From the NCBI GenBank assembly GCA_964579415.1, contig CAZOGW010000140.1:1-7540 (forward strand): a stretch of DNA of 7,540 bases. The letters are read 5' to 3'. Positions 1 to 6,137 of the stretch are shown here, piece by piece. Under the pieces are notes generated by a model. It saw only the letters and a list, made by a program, of their open reading frames with translations, did not search any database and was not told where the DNA came from. This DNA comes from CAZOGW01 sp964579415 (lineage in GTDB: Bacteria > Actinomycetota > Acidimicrobiia > Spongiisociales > UBA5794). The translations under genes were made by a program, and so were the position numbers. Every line of letters begins with the position of its first letter. The stretch's first letter is position 1.

Positions 1-1
1 C

Positions 2-61
2 CCAACCCGCGCCGACACGTTCACCACCTCCCCCGCCGCTGCTGAGTATCGGAGCTTCTAG
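2..61 (+). CDS. 3' end of an upstream gene (partial, unidentified)
   Basis: The frame starting at base 2 is open from the window edge to a TAG at 59-61. It encodes 19 residues ending in AAAEYRSF. The stop shares its last base with the GTG start of the next gene (TAGTG), the same tight joining seen throughout the operon, and this is the main reason to believe it is real. The tail is too short to assign to a family. One competing frame is also open here, so the call is tentative. Confidence 0.4.
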   Translation, partial: PTRADTFTTSPAAAEYRSF

Positions 62-741
62 TGACCGCGATTCGTGATCTGCCCGCATCCCCCACCGCGC
101 CCCCTGTTCCTACGGCGGACTCTCGCCCCACTCCCCTGCCGCCGCGGGTGCGCTCACGGCGCAACCCTGCGCTGCTGGCGGCCGGAGCGGCGCTGATCGT
201 GGCCGGCGCCGCGGGCACCGCCTGGCTGGTCACCTCGATGTCGAACGCCGAGCCGGTGCTGGCCGCCGCCCGCGAGATCCCCGCCGGGCATGTGCTGGCG
301 GCCGCGGACGTGGCTGTGGTCCAGGTCGGGGTAGACCCGGCCGTGGCCACCGTGCCCGCCGATCAGCGCGACCGGCTGCTCGGGCAGCGGGCCGCATCCG
401 ACCTGCCCGCCGGGCAGCTGCTCGCCCCCGGCTCGACGACCTCAGACCCGATCCCGGCGCCGGGCCGCAGCCTGGTCGGGGTCGCCGTCCAACCCGGCCA
501 GCTACCGGCGACCCCGCTCGGCGCCGGCGACCCGGTGACCTTGGTCGCCACCCCCGGCGACGGCCAGGAGCTGCCCACCACGGCCAACCCGTCGATGTCG
601 GCGACCGTGGTCACCACTCGGCCCCTCGACAACGGCAGCACGGTGGTCGACGTGACCGTGCCGACCGACCGGGCCGCGACCTTGGCCGGATGGGTGTCCA
701 CCGGCCGGGTCTCGATCGTGCGGGACCCGGTGGCGCCGTGA
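61..741 (+). CDS. cpaB: SAF-domain, CpaB/RcpC-like pilus assembly membrane protein
   Basis: This 226-residue protein starts at GTG 61, with GGAG at 51-54 six bases upstream. It has a Pro-rich cytoplasmic N-terminus (about 1-30), a basic RSRR stretch, and one membrane span at about 37-58. A SAF-type domain follows at about 65-125, recognisable from REIPAGHVLAAADV and the second loop DLPAGQLL. The C-terminal part has AGDPVTLVATP, like the 'GDrVdvl' strand of CpaB proteins. CpaB/RcpC proteins belong to Tad pilus systems; in diderms they act in the periplasm near the secretin. No secretin is present here, so the domain probably faces the cell wall, where it may bind peptidoglycan or pilus parts (inference). 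At 226 residues it is shorter than many diderm CpaB proteins. Its stop overlaps the next gene's start, and its place ahead of the motor genes fits the role. The SAF call is good; the exact function is unproven. Confidence 0.85.
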   Translation: MTAIRDLPASPTAPPVPTADSRPTPLPPRVRSRRNPALLAAGAALIVAGAAGTAWLVTSMSNAEPVLAAAREIPAGHVLAAADVAVVQVGVDPAVATVPADQRDRLLGQRAASDLPAGQLLAPGSTTSDPIPAPGRSLVGVAVQPGQLPATPLGAGDPVTLVATPGDGQELPTTANPSMSATVVTTRPLDNGSTVVDVTVPTDRAATLAGWVSTGRVSIVRDPVAP

Positions 742-1484
742 GCATGATCGTGCTGGCCAGCGCCAGCGCCTCGCCCGGGGTGAGCACGACCGCGCTCGCC
801 GCGGCGCTGGCCTGGCCGCGCCCCGCGGCGCTCGTCGAAGCAGACCCCATCGGCGCGTCGAGCGTGCTTCCGGGCCTGCTGCGCGGCGGCGCCCACCACG
901 ACCAGGGCATCGTCGACGCCGCCGTTGCCGCCCGCGGTGGCAGCCTGGCCGAGGCGCTGCCGGACCTCCTGGTGGCGCTGCCCGGCGGCGGTGCCCGTCT
1001 GTTGGCCGGCTTGTCCCGCCCTGAGCAGGCCGCGACCATGGCCCGGTCTTGGCCGATCCTGGCCCCGGCCCTGGCCGAGGCGTCGGCCGCTCTGGGCGTC
1101 GACCTGATCCTCGACGCCGGCCGCCTGGCGCACGTCGGCGCGCCCCTGCCCGCATTGGGCACGGCAGACCGGGTGCTGGTGGTGACGCGCACCCACCTGC
1201 CCGCCCTGCACGTGCTGCGGGCTTGGCTGCCGGTGGTCCGTGCCGCCTTGGTCGACACGAGCCGGCTCGGGCTGCTGCTCGTTGGCGAGGGCCAGCCGTA
1301 TCGGGCAGCCGATATCGCCCGCACCCTCGGCGTGCCGGTCGCCGGTGTACTGCCCGACGACCCGGCCGCCGCCGCCAGCTATCACCGCGGCGACGCTCCC
1401 CCACGGCGCAGCGAGTACCCGCGCGCGTTGGCGGTGCTGGTCCGTGACCTGTCCGCTGAAGTCCCGATTGGAGGCGTCGCATGA
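738..1484 (+). CDS. MinD/ParA-fold CpaE/TadZ-like protein with degenerate Walker A
   Basis: GTG 738 gives 248 residues and overlaps the previous stop by three bases; ATG 744 is an alternative two residues shorter. Neither has a clear ribosome binding site, so translational coupling is likely. The layout is that of a MinD/ParA ATPase: a first strand IVLASAS, then SPGVSTT (12-18) followed by an Ala-rich helix where the P-loop should be, ALVEADPIG (31-39) at the Walker A' position, and DLILDAGRL (122-130) at the Walker B position. ADRVLVVTRTH follows (143-153), and DIARTLGVPVAGVLPDDP (192-209) matches the late 'lgipvlgvip' region. Both lysines of the deviant Walker A motif (KGGxGKT) are missing, so ATP hydrolysis is doubtful. 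Diderm Tad loci carry CpaE/TadZ, which localises the machine to a pole, in this position. By fold and position this is the actinobacterial counterpart. I recall related actinobacterial proteins with GSPGVTT-type loops, so the degeneracy is probably a family trait rather than decay. Confidence 0.8.
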   Translation: MSMIVLASASASPGVSTTALAAALAWPRPAALVEADPIGASSVLPGLLRGGAHHDQGIVDAAVAARGGSLAEALPDLLVALPGGGARLLAGLSRPEQAATMARSWPILAPALAEASAALGVDLILDAGRLAHVGAPLPALGTADRVLVVTRTHLPALHVLRAWLPVVRAALVDTSRLGLLLVGEGQPYRAADIARTLGVPVAGVLPDDPAAAASYHRGDAPPRRSEYPRALAVLVRDLSAEVPIGGVA

Positions 1485-2914
1485 GTGAGGACCTGGCCTC
1501 GATCCCGCTGTGGGGTGACCGGCCCGCTGCCACGTCGCCCAGGCTGTGGTTGGCCGCCCCCCTGCCCGACCTCACACCGCGCCCGGCGGCAGCTGCGGCG
1601 GCGGCTGCCCTGCCCGAGTCGGTCGATTGGGAGCTGGTGCGGGTGCTGCGCGGGCGGGCTGCTACTGAGCTGGCTGCGGCCGACCTCGCCGCCGATCGGG
1701 ACGGCGCGGCGGCGGACATCGTGACAGACCTGGTGCAAGCCCACGCTGCCGCCGAGATGGCCGCCGGCCGGGCGGCCCCCACCCCGGCCCAGGCGCTGGC
1801 ACTGAGCAGGGCTGTGCTCGATGCGCTGTTCGGGCTGGGCCGCCTGCAGCCGCACGTGGACAACCCGGCGGTGGAGAACATCGAGGTGTACGGCGACGAG
1901 GTCCTGCTCGAGCTGGCCGACGGCACCCTCGTGCCGGCCCCGCCGGTCGCCGACTCGGACGAAGAGTTGGTCGAGACGATTCAGTTCGCCGCGGCGCGGG
2001 CCGGCAGCTCGCCGCGGCCGTTCTCCGAAGCGCACCCCACGTTGCATCTGCGGCTGCCCGGCGGCGCCCGACTGGCCGCCTCGGCCTGGATCACCCCCCG
2101 CCCGGCCGTGATGATCCGGCTCCACCGCTTGGTCAAGGTGACCCTCGACGACCTGGTGGCCCTCGGCACGCTCGATGCGGTCATGGCCTCGTTCCTGGCC
2201 GCCGCGGTGCGCGCCGAGTGGTCCATCGTGGTGTCCGGCCCGCAGGGATCGGGCAAGACGACTCTGCTGCGGGCACTGTGCGCGGTCCTGGATCCGTTCG
2301 AGCGAATCGGCACCGTCGAGACCGAGCGCGAGCTGCACCTGCACGAGACTGGCCACCACCGTCGGATCGTGCCCTGGGAGGCCCGACCTGGGTCCGGGGA
2401 GCGCGGACCGGACGGGCGCATGGCCGGCGAGATCACGCTCGCGGCCCTGGTCGAGGACAGCCTGCGGTTCAACCTGAGCCGGCTCATCGTCGGCGAGGTC
2501 CGCGGCCAGGAAATCATTCCGATGTTCCAGGCCATGCAGAGCGGCGCCGGGTCGATGTCGACCACCCACGGCTACGACGGCAGGTCCGCGATCGAGCGGC
2601 TGGTCACCTGTGCCGCGGGTTCGGGCGCGCCGACCGATTTCGCGTACCGGCAGGTCGCAGACCACATCAACCTCATCGTGCAGCTCAAGCGAGTCACCAC
2701 GACCACCCCCGACGGCCGGCGCGTGCGTACCCGGTTCGTCTCCGAGGTGCTCCACCTCTCCCGTGGCGAGGACGGCCGACCCGCGGCCAATCCCATCTGG
2801 AGCCCCGACCGGGTAACCGGCCGCGCCACCCCCGACGTGCTGGTCAGCAGCGTCGTCGACGAGCTGGCTCGGCACGGGTTCGACCCCGCCGGCTTCGACG
2901 GGAACCTCCGATGA
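1481..2914 (+). CDS. tadA: TadA/CpaF secretion ATPase, pilus assembly motor
   Basis: This 477-residue protein starts at ATG 1481. GGAGG at 1470-1474 lies six bases upstream, and there is an ATGA overlap with the previous stop. It is the hexameric cytoplasmic ATPase that drives subunit assembly through TadB/TadC. An Ala-rich N-terminal part (1-110) precedes the N-terminal CpaF domain, visible as LGRLQPHVDNPAVENIEVYG (119-138). The catalytic domain has Walker A GPQGSGKTT (253-261, Lys259), an Asp-box-like acidic segment IGTVETERELHLHE (276-289), Walker B LSRLIVGEVRGQE (332-344, Glu339), and a His box GSMSTTHGYDGRSAIERL (357-374, His363). All key ATPase motifs are intact. Length and motif order match CpaF/TadA, and the flanking tadB and tadC separate it from PilB/PilT or conjugative VirB11 proteins. 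A conjugation-linked VirB11-like role is the only serious alternative, and the pilin genes downstream argue against it. Confidence 0.96.
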   Translation: MSEDLASIPLWGDRPAATSPRLWLAAPLPDLTPRPAAAAAAAALPESVDWELVRVLRGRAATELAAADLAADRDGAAADIVTDLVQAHAAAEMAAGRAAPTPAQALALSRAVLDALFGLGRLQPHVDNPAVENIEVYGDEVLLELADGTLVPAPPVADSDEELVETIQFAAARAGSSPRPFSEAHPTLHLRLPGGARLAASAWITPRPAVMIRLHRLVKVTLDDLVALGTLDAVMASFLAAAVRAEWSIVVSGPQGSGKTTLLRALCAVLDPFERIGTVETERELHLHETGHHRRIVPWEARPGSGERGPDGRMAGEITLAALVEDSLRFNLSRLIVGEVRGQEIIPMFQAMQSGAGSMSTTHGYDGRSAIERLVTCAAGSGAPTDFAYRQVADHINLIVQLKRVTTTTPDGRRVRTRFVSEVLHLSRGEDGRPAANPIWSPDRVTGRATPDVLVSSVVDELARHGFDPAGFDGNLR

Positions 2915-3762
2915 TCAGCCCCGCCGCTCTGTTCGGGGCGATGATCGGCGCCGGTCTGCTGCTGGTCATCCTCGGCACCCTGCCGCGCCCGCCGCGCGTG
3001 GCCGCTCCACGGCCCGGCCGACAGGCCGCGATCCGCTGGGCACGACTGGCTCCGGCCACCCGCCGCGGGCTGCTCGGCGGCGTGGCCGCCGGCGCCCTGG
3101 TCGCGCTGATCACCGGCTGGATGGTGTGGCTGCTGCTGATCCCCGCGGCCACGGTCGGGCTGCCCGCCCTGATGCGCCCGGCCAGCACGGGTACCCCGGT
3201 GGCCGTCCTGGAGGCGCTCGAGGAGTGGACCCGGGGGTTGGCCGGCGTGCTGACTGTCGGAGCCGGGCTGGAGCAGGCGCTGATCACCTCGGCACGCTCT
3301 GCCCCCGACGCGATCCGCACAGAGGTCACCGCGCTCGCGGCCCGGCTGCACTCCCGCACCCCGACTCCGGTTGCGCTTCGGGCGTTCGCTGACGAGCTCA
3401 ACGACGCTACCGCCGACCTGATCGTGCTGTCGCTGACCCTGGCCGCGACCAGGCGGATCGGCCTGGCGCCCGCGCTCACGTCGCTGGCCGGGTCGGTGGC
3501 TAAGGACGTCGCCAATCGGCGCGCGATCGACGCCGACCGCGCTCAGCTGCGCACCACCACTCGGTGGATCACCGGGCTCACCGTGGTGATGATGGGTGGG
3601 CTGTTCCTCTCCGGGGAGTACATCGCCCCCTACCGCACCCCGCTGGGCCTGATAGCCCTACTGGTCCTGGTCGGCGTTTACGCCGCCACCCTGGCCTGGA
3701 TGAAGGCGCTGGGTACCGCGCCCGTGCCGGCCCGGCTGATCGTGGACCGGGCCGCCGCATGA
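2911..3762 (+). CDS. tadB: TadB, integral membrane platform protein (T2SF family)
   Basis: ATG 2911 gives 283 residues, overlaps the tadA stop as ATGA, and has GGGA at 2900-2903 seven bases upstream. The same frame stays open far upstream inside tadA, but that part lacks family features, and Met followed by a hydrophobic span at 2911 marks the true N-terminus. Predicted spans lie at about 5-24, 57-88 (one long or two close spans), 217-235 and 245-265. The cytoplasmic type II secretion F domain lies between, at about 98-215, with LEALEEWTRGLAGVLTVGAG (100-119) and the basic ATRRIGLAPALTSLAGSVA (179-197). T2SF proteins form the inner-membrane platform engaged by the TadA motor. The tadA-tadB-tadC order is the canonical Tad core. 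Confidence 0.92.
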   Translation: MISPAALFGAMIGAGLLLVILGTLPRPPRVAAPRPGRQAAIRWARLAPATRRGLLGGVAAGALVALITGWMVWLLLIPAATVGLPALMRPASTGTPVAVLEALEEWTRGLAGVLTVGAGLEQALITSARSAPDAIRTEVTALAARLHSRTPTPVALRAFADELNDATADLIVLSLTLAATRRIGLAPALTSLAGSVAKDVANRRAIDADRAQLRTTTRWITGLTVVMMGGLFLSGEYIAPYRTPLGLIALLVLVGVYAATLAWMKALGTAPVPARLIVDRAAA

Positions 3763-4646
3763 CCGCGTTGCAGCTGGAGATGTTGGCCGGGTCGGCGATC
3801 GCCCTCGGCGTGCTGCTCATCGCCCGAGCCGTGGCCCCCTCCACCCCCGACCTGGCATCGGCATTCCGGGCGATGGAGCCCTCGCCCACAGTGGCCGGCC
3901 CGGGCCCGCGGGACGTGCAGTCCAGGGCTGGCCTCTGGCTCAGCACCCGCTCGCCGGCCCTGGCCAGGGGACGAGTCCCCGATTCCGACTTCGCGATCCT
4001 GGGCGTCGACCCACTCACTCACGGCGGTCGCAAGCTGCTCGCGGGCCTGTATGGGCTGGCGTTCCCGCTGCTGGCCAACACGATCCTGGCTGCGGCCGGG
4101 CTGGCACTGCCCTGGGCCGTGCCGGCCGTCGCCGGCCTGTTGGCCGGCGGGGTCTTCTTCCTGATTCCCGACGGCGCGCTGCGCGATCGTGCCACCGCCG
4201 CCCGGCGCGACTTCGCCCGCGCCCTCGTCTCCTATATCGACCTCGTCGGCCTGGAGCGGCGTTCCGGCGCCGGTGCTGCCGCTGCGATGGAGTCGGCGGC
4301 GGGTACCGCTGAGAACTGGGTGTTCATCCGGCTGCGGTCCGCGTTGAGCACCGCCCGATACGCCGGCGTGGCCCCCTGGGACTCCCTGAGTCTGCTGGCC
4401 GCGGACATCAACGTTCCCCAGCTCGACGACGTGGCCAACATCATGCGCCTGGCCGGGGAGGAGTCCACCTCCGTCGCTGACGCACTCATCGCCCGGTCCG
4501 AGGCACTGCGCAACCAGCTCGCGGAGGACGAGCACGCCGCCGCCAACGCGGCCGGCGAGCGCATGCGGGCTCCGGGCGCGCTGCTGGTGGTCATCTACCT
4601 CGTCCTGCTCGCCGGCCCGGGGGTGATCCGTGTGATCACCGGCTGA
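3759..4646 (+). CDS. tadC: TadC, second T2SF-family platform protein
   Basis: ATG 3759 gives 295 residues and overlaps the tadB stop as ATGA. The open frame runs further upstream inside tadB, but only residues from 3759 look like a membrane-protein N-terminus. No clear ribosome binding site is visible, so coupling to tadB is likely. Spans lie at about 8-24, 95-113, 117-136 and 272-290. The cytoplasmic T2SF part lies between, at about 140-265, with RRDFARALVSYIDLVGLERR (149-168), Ala-rich AGAAAAMESA and a helix containing LDDVANIMRLAGEESTSVAD (222-241). TadC pairs with TadB in the membrane platform. The last codons contain a perfect 7-bp inverted repeat (4622-4640), and the reading frame ends just before the only substantial gap in the operon. 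Confidence 0.92.
   Translation: MTALQLEMLAGSAIALGVLLIARAVAPSTPDLASAFRAMEPSPTVAGPGPRDVQSRAGLWLSTRSPALARGRVPDSDFAILGVDPLTHGGRKLLAGLYGLAFPLLANTILAAAGLALPWAVPAVAGLLAGGVFFLIPDGALRDRATAARRDFARALVSYIDLVGLERRSGAGAAAAMESAAGTAENWVFIRLRSALSTARYAGVAPWDSLSLLAADINVPQLDDVANIMRLAGEESTSVADALIARSEALRNQLAEDEHAAANAAGERMRAPGALLVVIYLVLLAGPGVIRVITG
4622..4640 (+). other. inverted repeat / stem-loop at the end of tadC
   Basis: GGTGATC at 4622-4628 and GATCACC at 4634-4640 are perfect reverse complements around a 5-base loop. No T-run follows, so it is not a standard intrinsic terminator. It sits in the last tadC codons, directly before the 61-base gap ahead of the pilin gene. An mRNA stability or processing role, or an operator, would each fit. 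A 7-bp repeat can also arise by chance in DNA this GC-rich. Confidence 0.45.
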
Positions 4647-4694
4647 CCCCTGCACGTCGCGCCCAGTCCCTACACCGACAATCGCCACATCTCG

Positions 4695-4700
4695 AAGGAG
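4695..4700 (+). promoter_or_regulatory. strong ribosome binding site of the Flp-like pilin gene
   Basis: AAGGAG is followed by a 7-base spacer and ATG 4708. Most other genes here have weak or no Shine-Dalgarno sequence and rely on overlaps. The gap 4647-4707 that holds this site shows no convincing -35/-10 pair. A strong site here agrees with the need to make the major pilin in excess over the motor and platform proteins. Confidence 0.8.
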
Positions 4701-4707
4701 AACCCGC

Positions 4708-4905
4708 ATGCTGCTGCACACGTTCGTCACCCTGCACACCCTGTTCCTGGACACCCGCCGCCGGGCCGCCTCTCGGCTCTCCGATGAGCGCGGCTCGGTC
4801 AGCCTGGAGCAGGCCGTGATCGCCTCAGCGCTGTTCCTGGCCGCGGTGGCACTGCTGGCCGTGATCGCACGCGCCATCACCAGCCGCGCCGAGCAGATCA
4901 ACTGA
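4708..4905 (+). CDS. Flp-like small prepilin, probable major pilus subunit
   Basis: This 65-residue protein has an N-terminal leader of about 29 residues with basic RRR at 17-19, then the prepilin junction DERG|SVSLEQ. The cut is expected after Gly29, leaving Glu34 at +5, the residue prepilin peptidases and pilus assembly require. A hydrophobic helix follows (about 36-55), then a short polar tail SRAEQIN. The mature chain would be only about 36 residues, a small single-helix pilin like Flp. Position +6 is Gln where many Flp pilins have Tyr or Phe. Its place directly after tadC, its own strong ribosome binding site, and its size and motif all support the pilin call. The absence of the Glu-Tyr pair keeps open a minor-pilin role. 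Confidence 0.78.
   Translation: MLLHTFVTLHTLFLDTRRRAASRLSDERGSVSLEQAVIASALFLAAVALLAVIARAITSRAEQIN
4786..4808 (+). repeat. near-identical copy of the prepilin cleavage motif DNA (copy 1)
   Basis: These 23 bases encode ERGSVSLE of the Flp-like protein. They match bases 4970-4992 in the next gene at 22 of 23 positions, differing by one silent change (TCG/TCA Ser). The same motif at 7107 onward (ERGSMSLE) is more diverged in DNA. Confidence 0.7.
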
Positions 4906-4915
4906 ACCTGGCCCG

Positions 4916-5332
4916 ATGATGAGTCCGCGCCCGCCCCACTCCCCGGCCGCGCGCCCCCGGCTGCGGGGCGAGCGCGGCTCAGTCAGCCTGGAACTGGCTG
5001 TGGTGTTCCCCATCGTGCTGCTGCTGGTCTTCACCATCGTGCAAACGGGCATCTACTACTACGCCCGCACCCTGGCCATGACCGCCGCCCAGGAGGGCCT
5101 GCGCGAGGCCAGCGCGCTGACCGGCACCCCCGCGCAGGGCACCGATAAAGCCACCTCGTTCCTGGACCGCACCGCAGACGGGTGGGTCACCGGCCGGACC
5201 GTCACGACAGATCGCACCGCCAGCACGGCCACCGTCAGCGTCAGCGGCCGGTCGATCTCACTGATCCCCGGCCTGCCCGGCCTGCCGATCCAACAGCAGG
5301 CCACCGGACCCGTCGAACACCCCACCGGATAG
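4916..5332 (+). CDS. tadE: TadE-like pseudopilin
   Basis: ATG 4916 gives 138 residues; ATG 4919 is equally possible (the protein begins Met-Met). It starts 10 bases after the pilin stop with no good ribosome binding site. The leader of about 21 residues ends in RGER G|SVSLELAVV, with the expected cut after Gly21 and Glu26 at +5. One membrane helix (about 27-47) follows, then an extracytoplasmic domain with IYYYARTLAMTAAQEGLREA (46-65), typical of TadE helices, and a beta-rich C-terminus ending in a PGLPGLPIQQQATGPVEH-type segment, a usual TadE-family ending. TadE proteins are processed like pilins and act as minor subunits. The junction DNA is nearly identical to that of the preceding pilin gene. 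Confidence 0.87.
   Translation: MMSPRPPHSPAARPRLRGERGSVSLELAVVFPIVLLLVFTIVQTGIYYYARTLAMTAAQEGLREASALTGTPAQGTDKATSFLDRTADGWVTGRTVTTDRTASTATVSVSGRSISLIPGLPGLPIQQQATGPVEHPTG
4970..4992 (+). repeat. near-identical copy of the prepilin cleavage motif DNA (copy 2)
   Basis: This is the partner of the repeat at 4786-4808, identical at 22 of 23 bases and encoding the same ERGSVSLE peptide at the prepilin peptidase site of the TadE-like gene. Confidence 0.7.
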
Positions 5333-5335
5333 GAG
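5331..5335 (+). promoter_or_regulatory. ribosome binding site overlapping the tadE stop codon
   Basis: AGGAG begins inside the TAG stop of the TadE-like gene and lies five bases before GTG 5341. This well-placed site is the main support for the 32-codon gene that follows, whose start lies inside a longer open frame. Confidence 0.6.
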
Positions 5336-5340
5336 CCCCC

Positions 5341-5439
5341 GTGGAGCGCCAGCTGACGATCATCACCGTCGCCCTGATCCTGCTCGCCGTCCTGGTCGTC
5401 GGCCTGATCGACATGGGCGTCGGAAGGCTGCTCCGGTGA
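5341..5439 (+). CDS. 32-residue single-span membrane peptide
   Basis: GTG 5341 opens a 32-codon gene eight bases after the TadE stop, with AGGAG five bases upstream. The product is nearly all membrane helix: a short ERQ head, a hydrophobic span from Leu5 to Ile23, and a basic tail ending in GRLLR. The frame is open further upstream inside the TadE gene, but that region is an Arg/His/Pro-rich shadow. There is no prepilin motif. I do not recognise a family. A small membrane subunit or assembly factor of the pilus is possible by position only. The well-placed ribosome binding site and the sharp onset of hydrophobic codons at the start support translation. Confidence 0.58.
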   Translation: MERQLTIITVALILLAVLVVGLIDMGVGRLLR

Positions 5440-5514
5440 ATGCCGTTCTCCTCACGTCTCGCCCCACGCCGTCCCCCCAACGCCCTCGACCCCGCCGAAC
5501 GGGAGCAGCCATGA
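5440..5514 (+). CDS. possible 24-residue coupling micro-ORF
   Basis: ATG 5440 follows the stop of the 32-codon gene with no gap (TGAATG), and its own TGA at 5512-5514 overlaps the lipoprotein start as ATGA. The peptide is Pro/Arg-rich (6 Pro, 4 Arg), starts MPFSSRLAPRRPP, and resembles no family I know. The nearest purine-rich site (GGAAGG, 5422-5427) is 12 bases away, which is far. It may serve only to carry ribosomes across the 71 bases between the two genes, or be a chance frame. A GTG at 5436 in the lipoprotein frame is the rival reading. Confidence 0.28.
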   Translation: MPFSSRLAPRRPPNALDPAEREQP

Positions 5515-6137
5515 GTCCTCGAGTTCGCCTGCTGGCCGCAGTAGCGGCGGCAAGCCTGCTGCTGGCGGGATGCTCCGCGGATCCCGACCCTGTGGGCAGC
5601 AGCCCGACCGCCTCCCCTGCCCCGACGGCTTCGACTGCACCGTCGGCCAGCTCGAGCGCCAGCGCGTCGCCGTCGACGACGCTCTCGGCGGAGAAGCAGC
5701 AGGCCGTCGATGAAACGACCGCCGTGGTGCTGGCGTACGAGCAGATGTTCTACGACCTGCTCGCCGATCCCAGCCGCCCGCTCAACGACCTCAACGACGT
5801 GGCCGCCCAGCCACAGCTCGCCCGCGACCTGCGCAGCGTGCAGCAGCTGAGGGTCAAGCTAAACGCCGGCACGGCCACCATCGACTCGTCAGGTCCTGTG
5901 CGCCTGGCCTCGGTCAAGCTCTTGAAGGTCGATCTGGCCGGTGACCCGCCGACGGTCACCCTGCTGGTCTGCGTCGACCAGTCCGCCGCGTCCGGAACAG
6001 AGGACGGTAAGCCCTGGACCGGCAAGCGGCAGGAGAGCCGCTACCGGGTGGTCAAGACCACCTACCTGCCCGCCCCCGGCTGGGCGGTGTCCAAGCTGCT
6101 CCCCCCTCCGGGCCACGACCAGCCGCAGCCATGCTGA
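5511..6137 (+). CDS. lipoprotein with Ser/Ala/Pro linker and probable NTF2-like domain
   Basis: ATG 5511 gives 208 residues, with GGGAG at 5501-5505 five bases upstream. The type II signal peptide is clear: MSPRVR, a hydrophobic stretch, and the lipobox LLAGC with the lipidated Cys at 21. Starting at GTG 5436 would put 25 Pro/Arg-rich residues before this signal, so ATG 5511 is preferred. A low-complexity Ser/Ala/Pro/Thr tether (about 28-60) leads to a globular part (about 61-200) with a helix AYEQMFYDLL (75-84), helices around 98-113, and strands VRLASVKLLKVDL, TVTLLVCVDQSA and RYRVVKTTYLP, ending in GWAVSKL. This helix-then-sheet order resembles NTF2-like domains of actinobacterial secreted proteins (inference from pattern). 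The tether would hold the domain out in the cell wall, suggesting a pilus-associated scaffold. A second Cys at 154 is buried in a strand. Confidence 0.88.
   Translation: MSPRVRLLAAVAAASLLLAGCSADPDPVGSSPTASPAPTASTAPSASSSASASPSTTLSAEKQQAVDETTAVVLAYEQMFYDLLADPSRPLNDLNDVAAQPQLARDLRSVQQLRVKLNAGTATIDSSGPVRLASVKLLKVDLAGDPPTVTLLVCVDQSAASGTEDGKPWTGKRQESRYRVVKTTYLPAPGWAVSKLLPPPGHDQPQPC

Noticed and set aside
1382..2875. 497-codon open frame on the minus strand opposite tadA, and other long minus-strand frames (363-1385, 502-1926, 3678-4901)
   Set aside because: They are antisense shadows of high-GC genes. The products are Arg/Gly/Gln/His-rich with no family motifs, and the plus strand is explained by clear Tad proteins.
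2218..2910. 231-codon N-terminal extension of TadB inside tadA
   Set aside because: It is Arg/Pro-rich out-of-frame sequence. The hydrophobic TadB N-terminus begins at ATG 2911 with an ATGA overlap and a purine-rich site upstream.
3564..3758. 65-codon extension of TadC inside tadB
   Set aside because: It has shadow-frame composition; ATG 3759 with the ATGA overlap gives a normal TadC N-terminus.
4622..4640. Intrinsic transcription terminator after tadC
   Set aside because: The 7-bp inverted repeat has no following T-run, lies within the coding sequence, and is followed by functionally linked genes in the same direction.
4643..4695. Promoter in the gap before the pilin gene
   Set aside because: CTGACC and TACACC or GACAAT resemble -35/-10 elements only loosely, and their spacing is wrong. 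I cannot support a promoter from sequence alone.
5436..5510. GTG 5436 as the lipoprotein start (overlapping the previous stop)
   Set aside because: It would place 25 Pro/Arg-rich residues before a standard lipoprotein signal. ATG 5511 has GGGAG five bases upstream and gives a textbook signal and lipobox.
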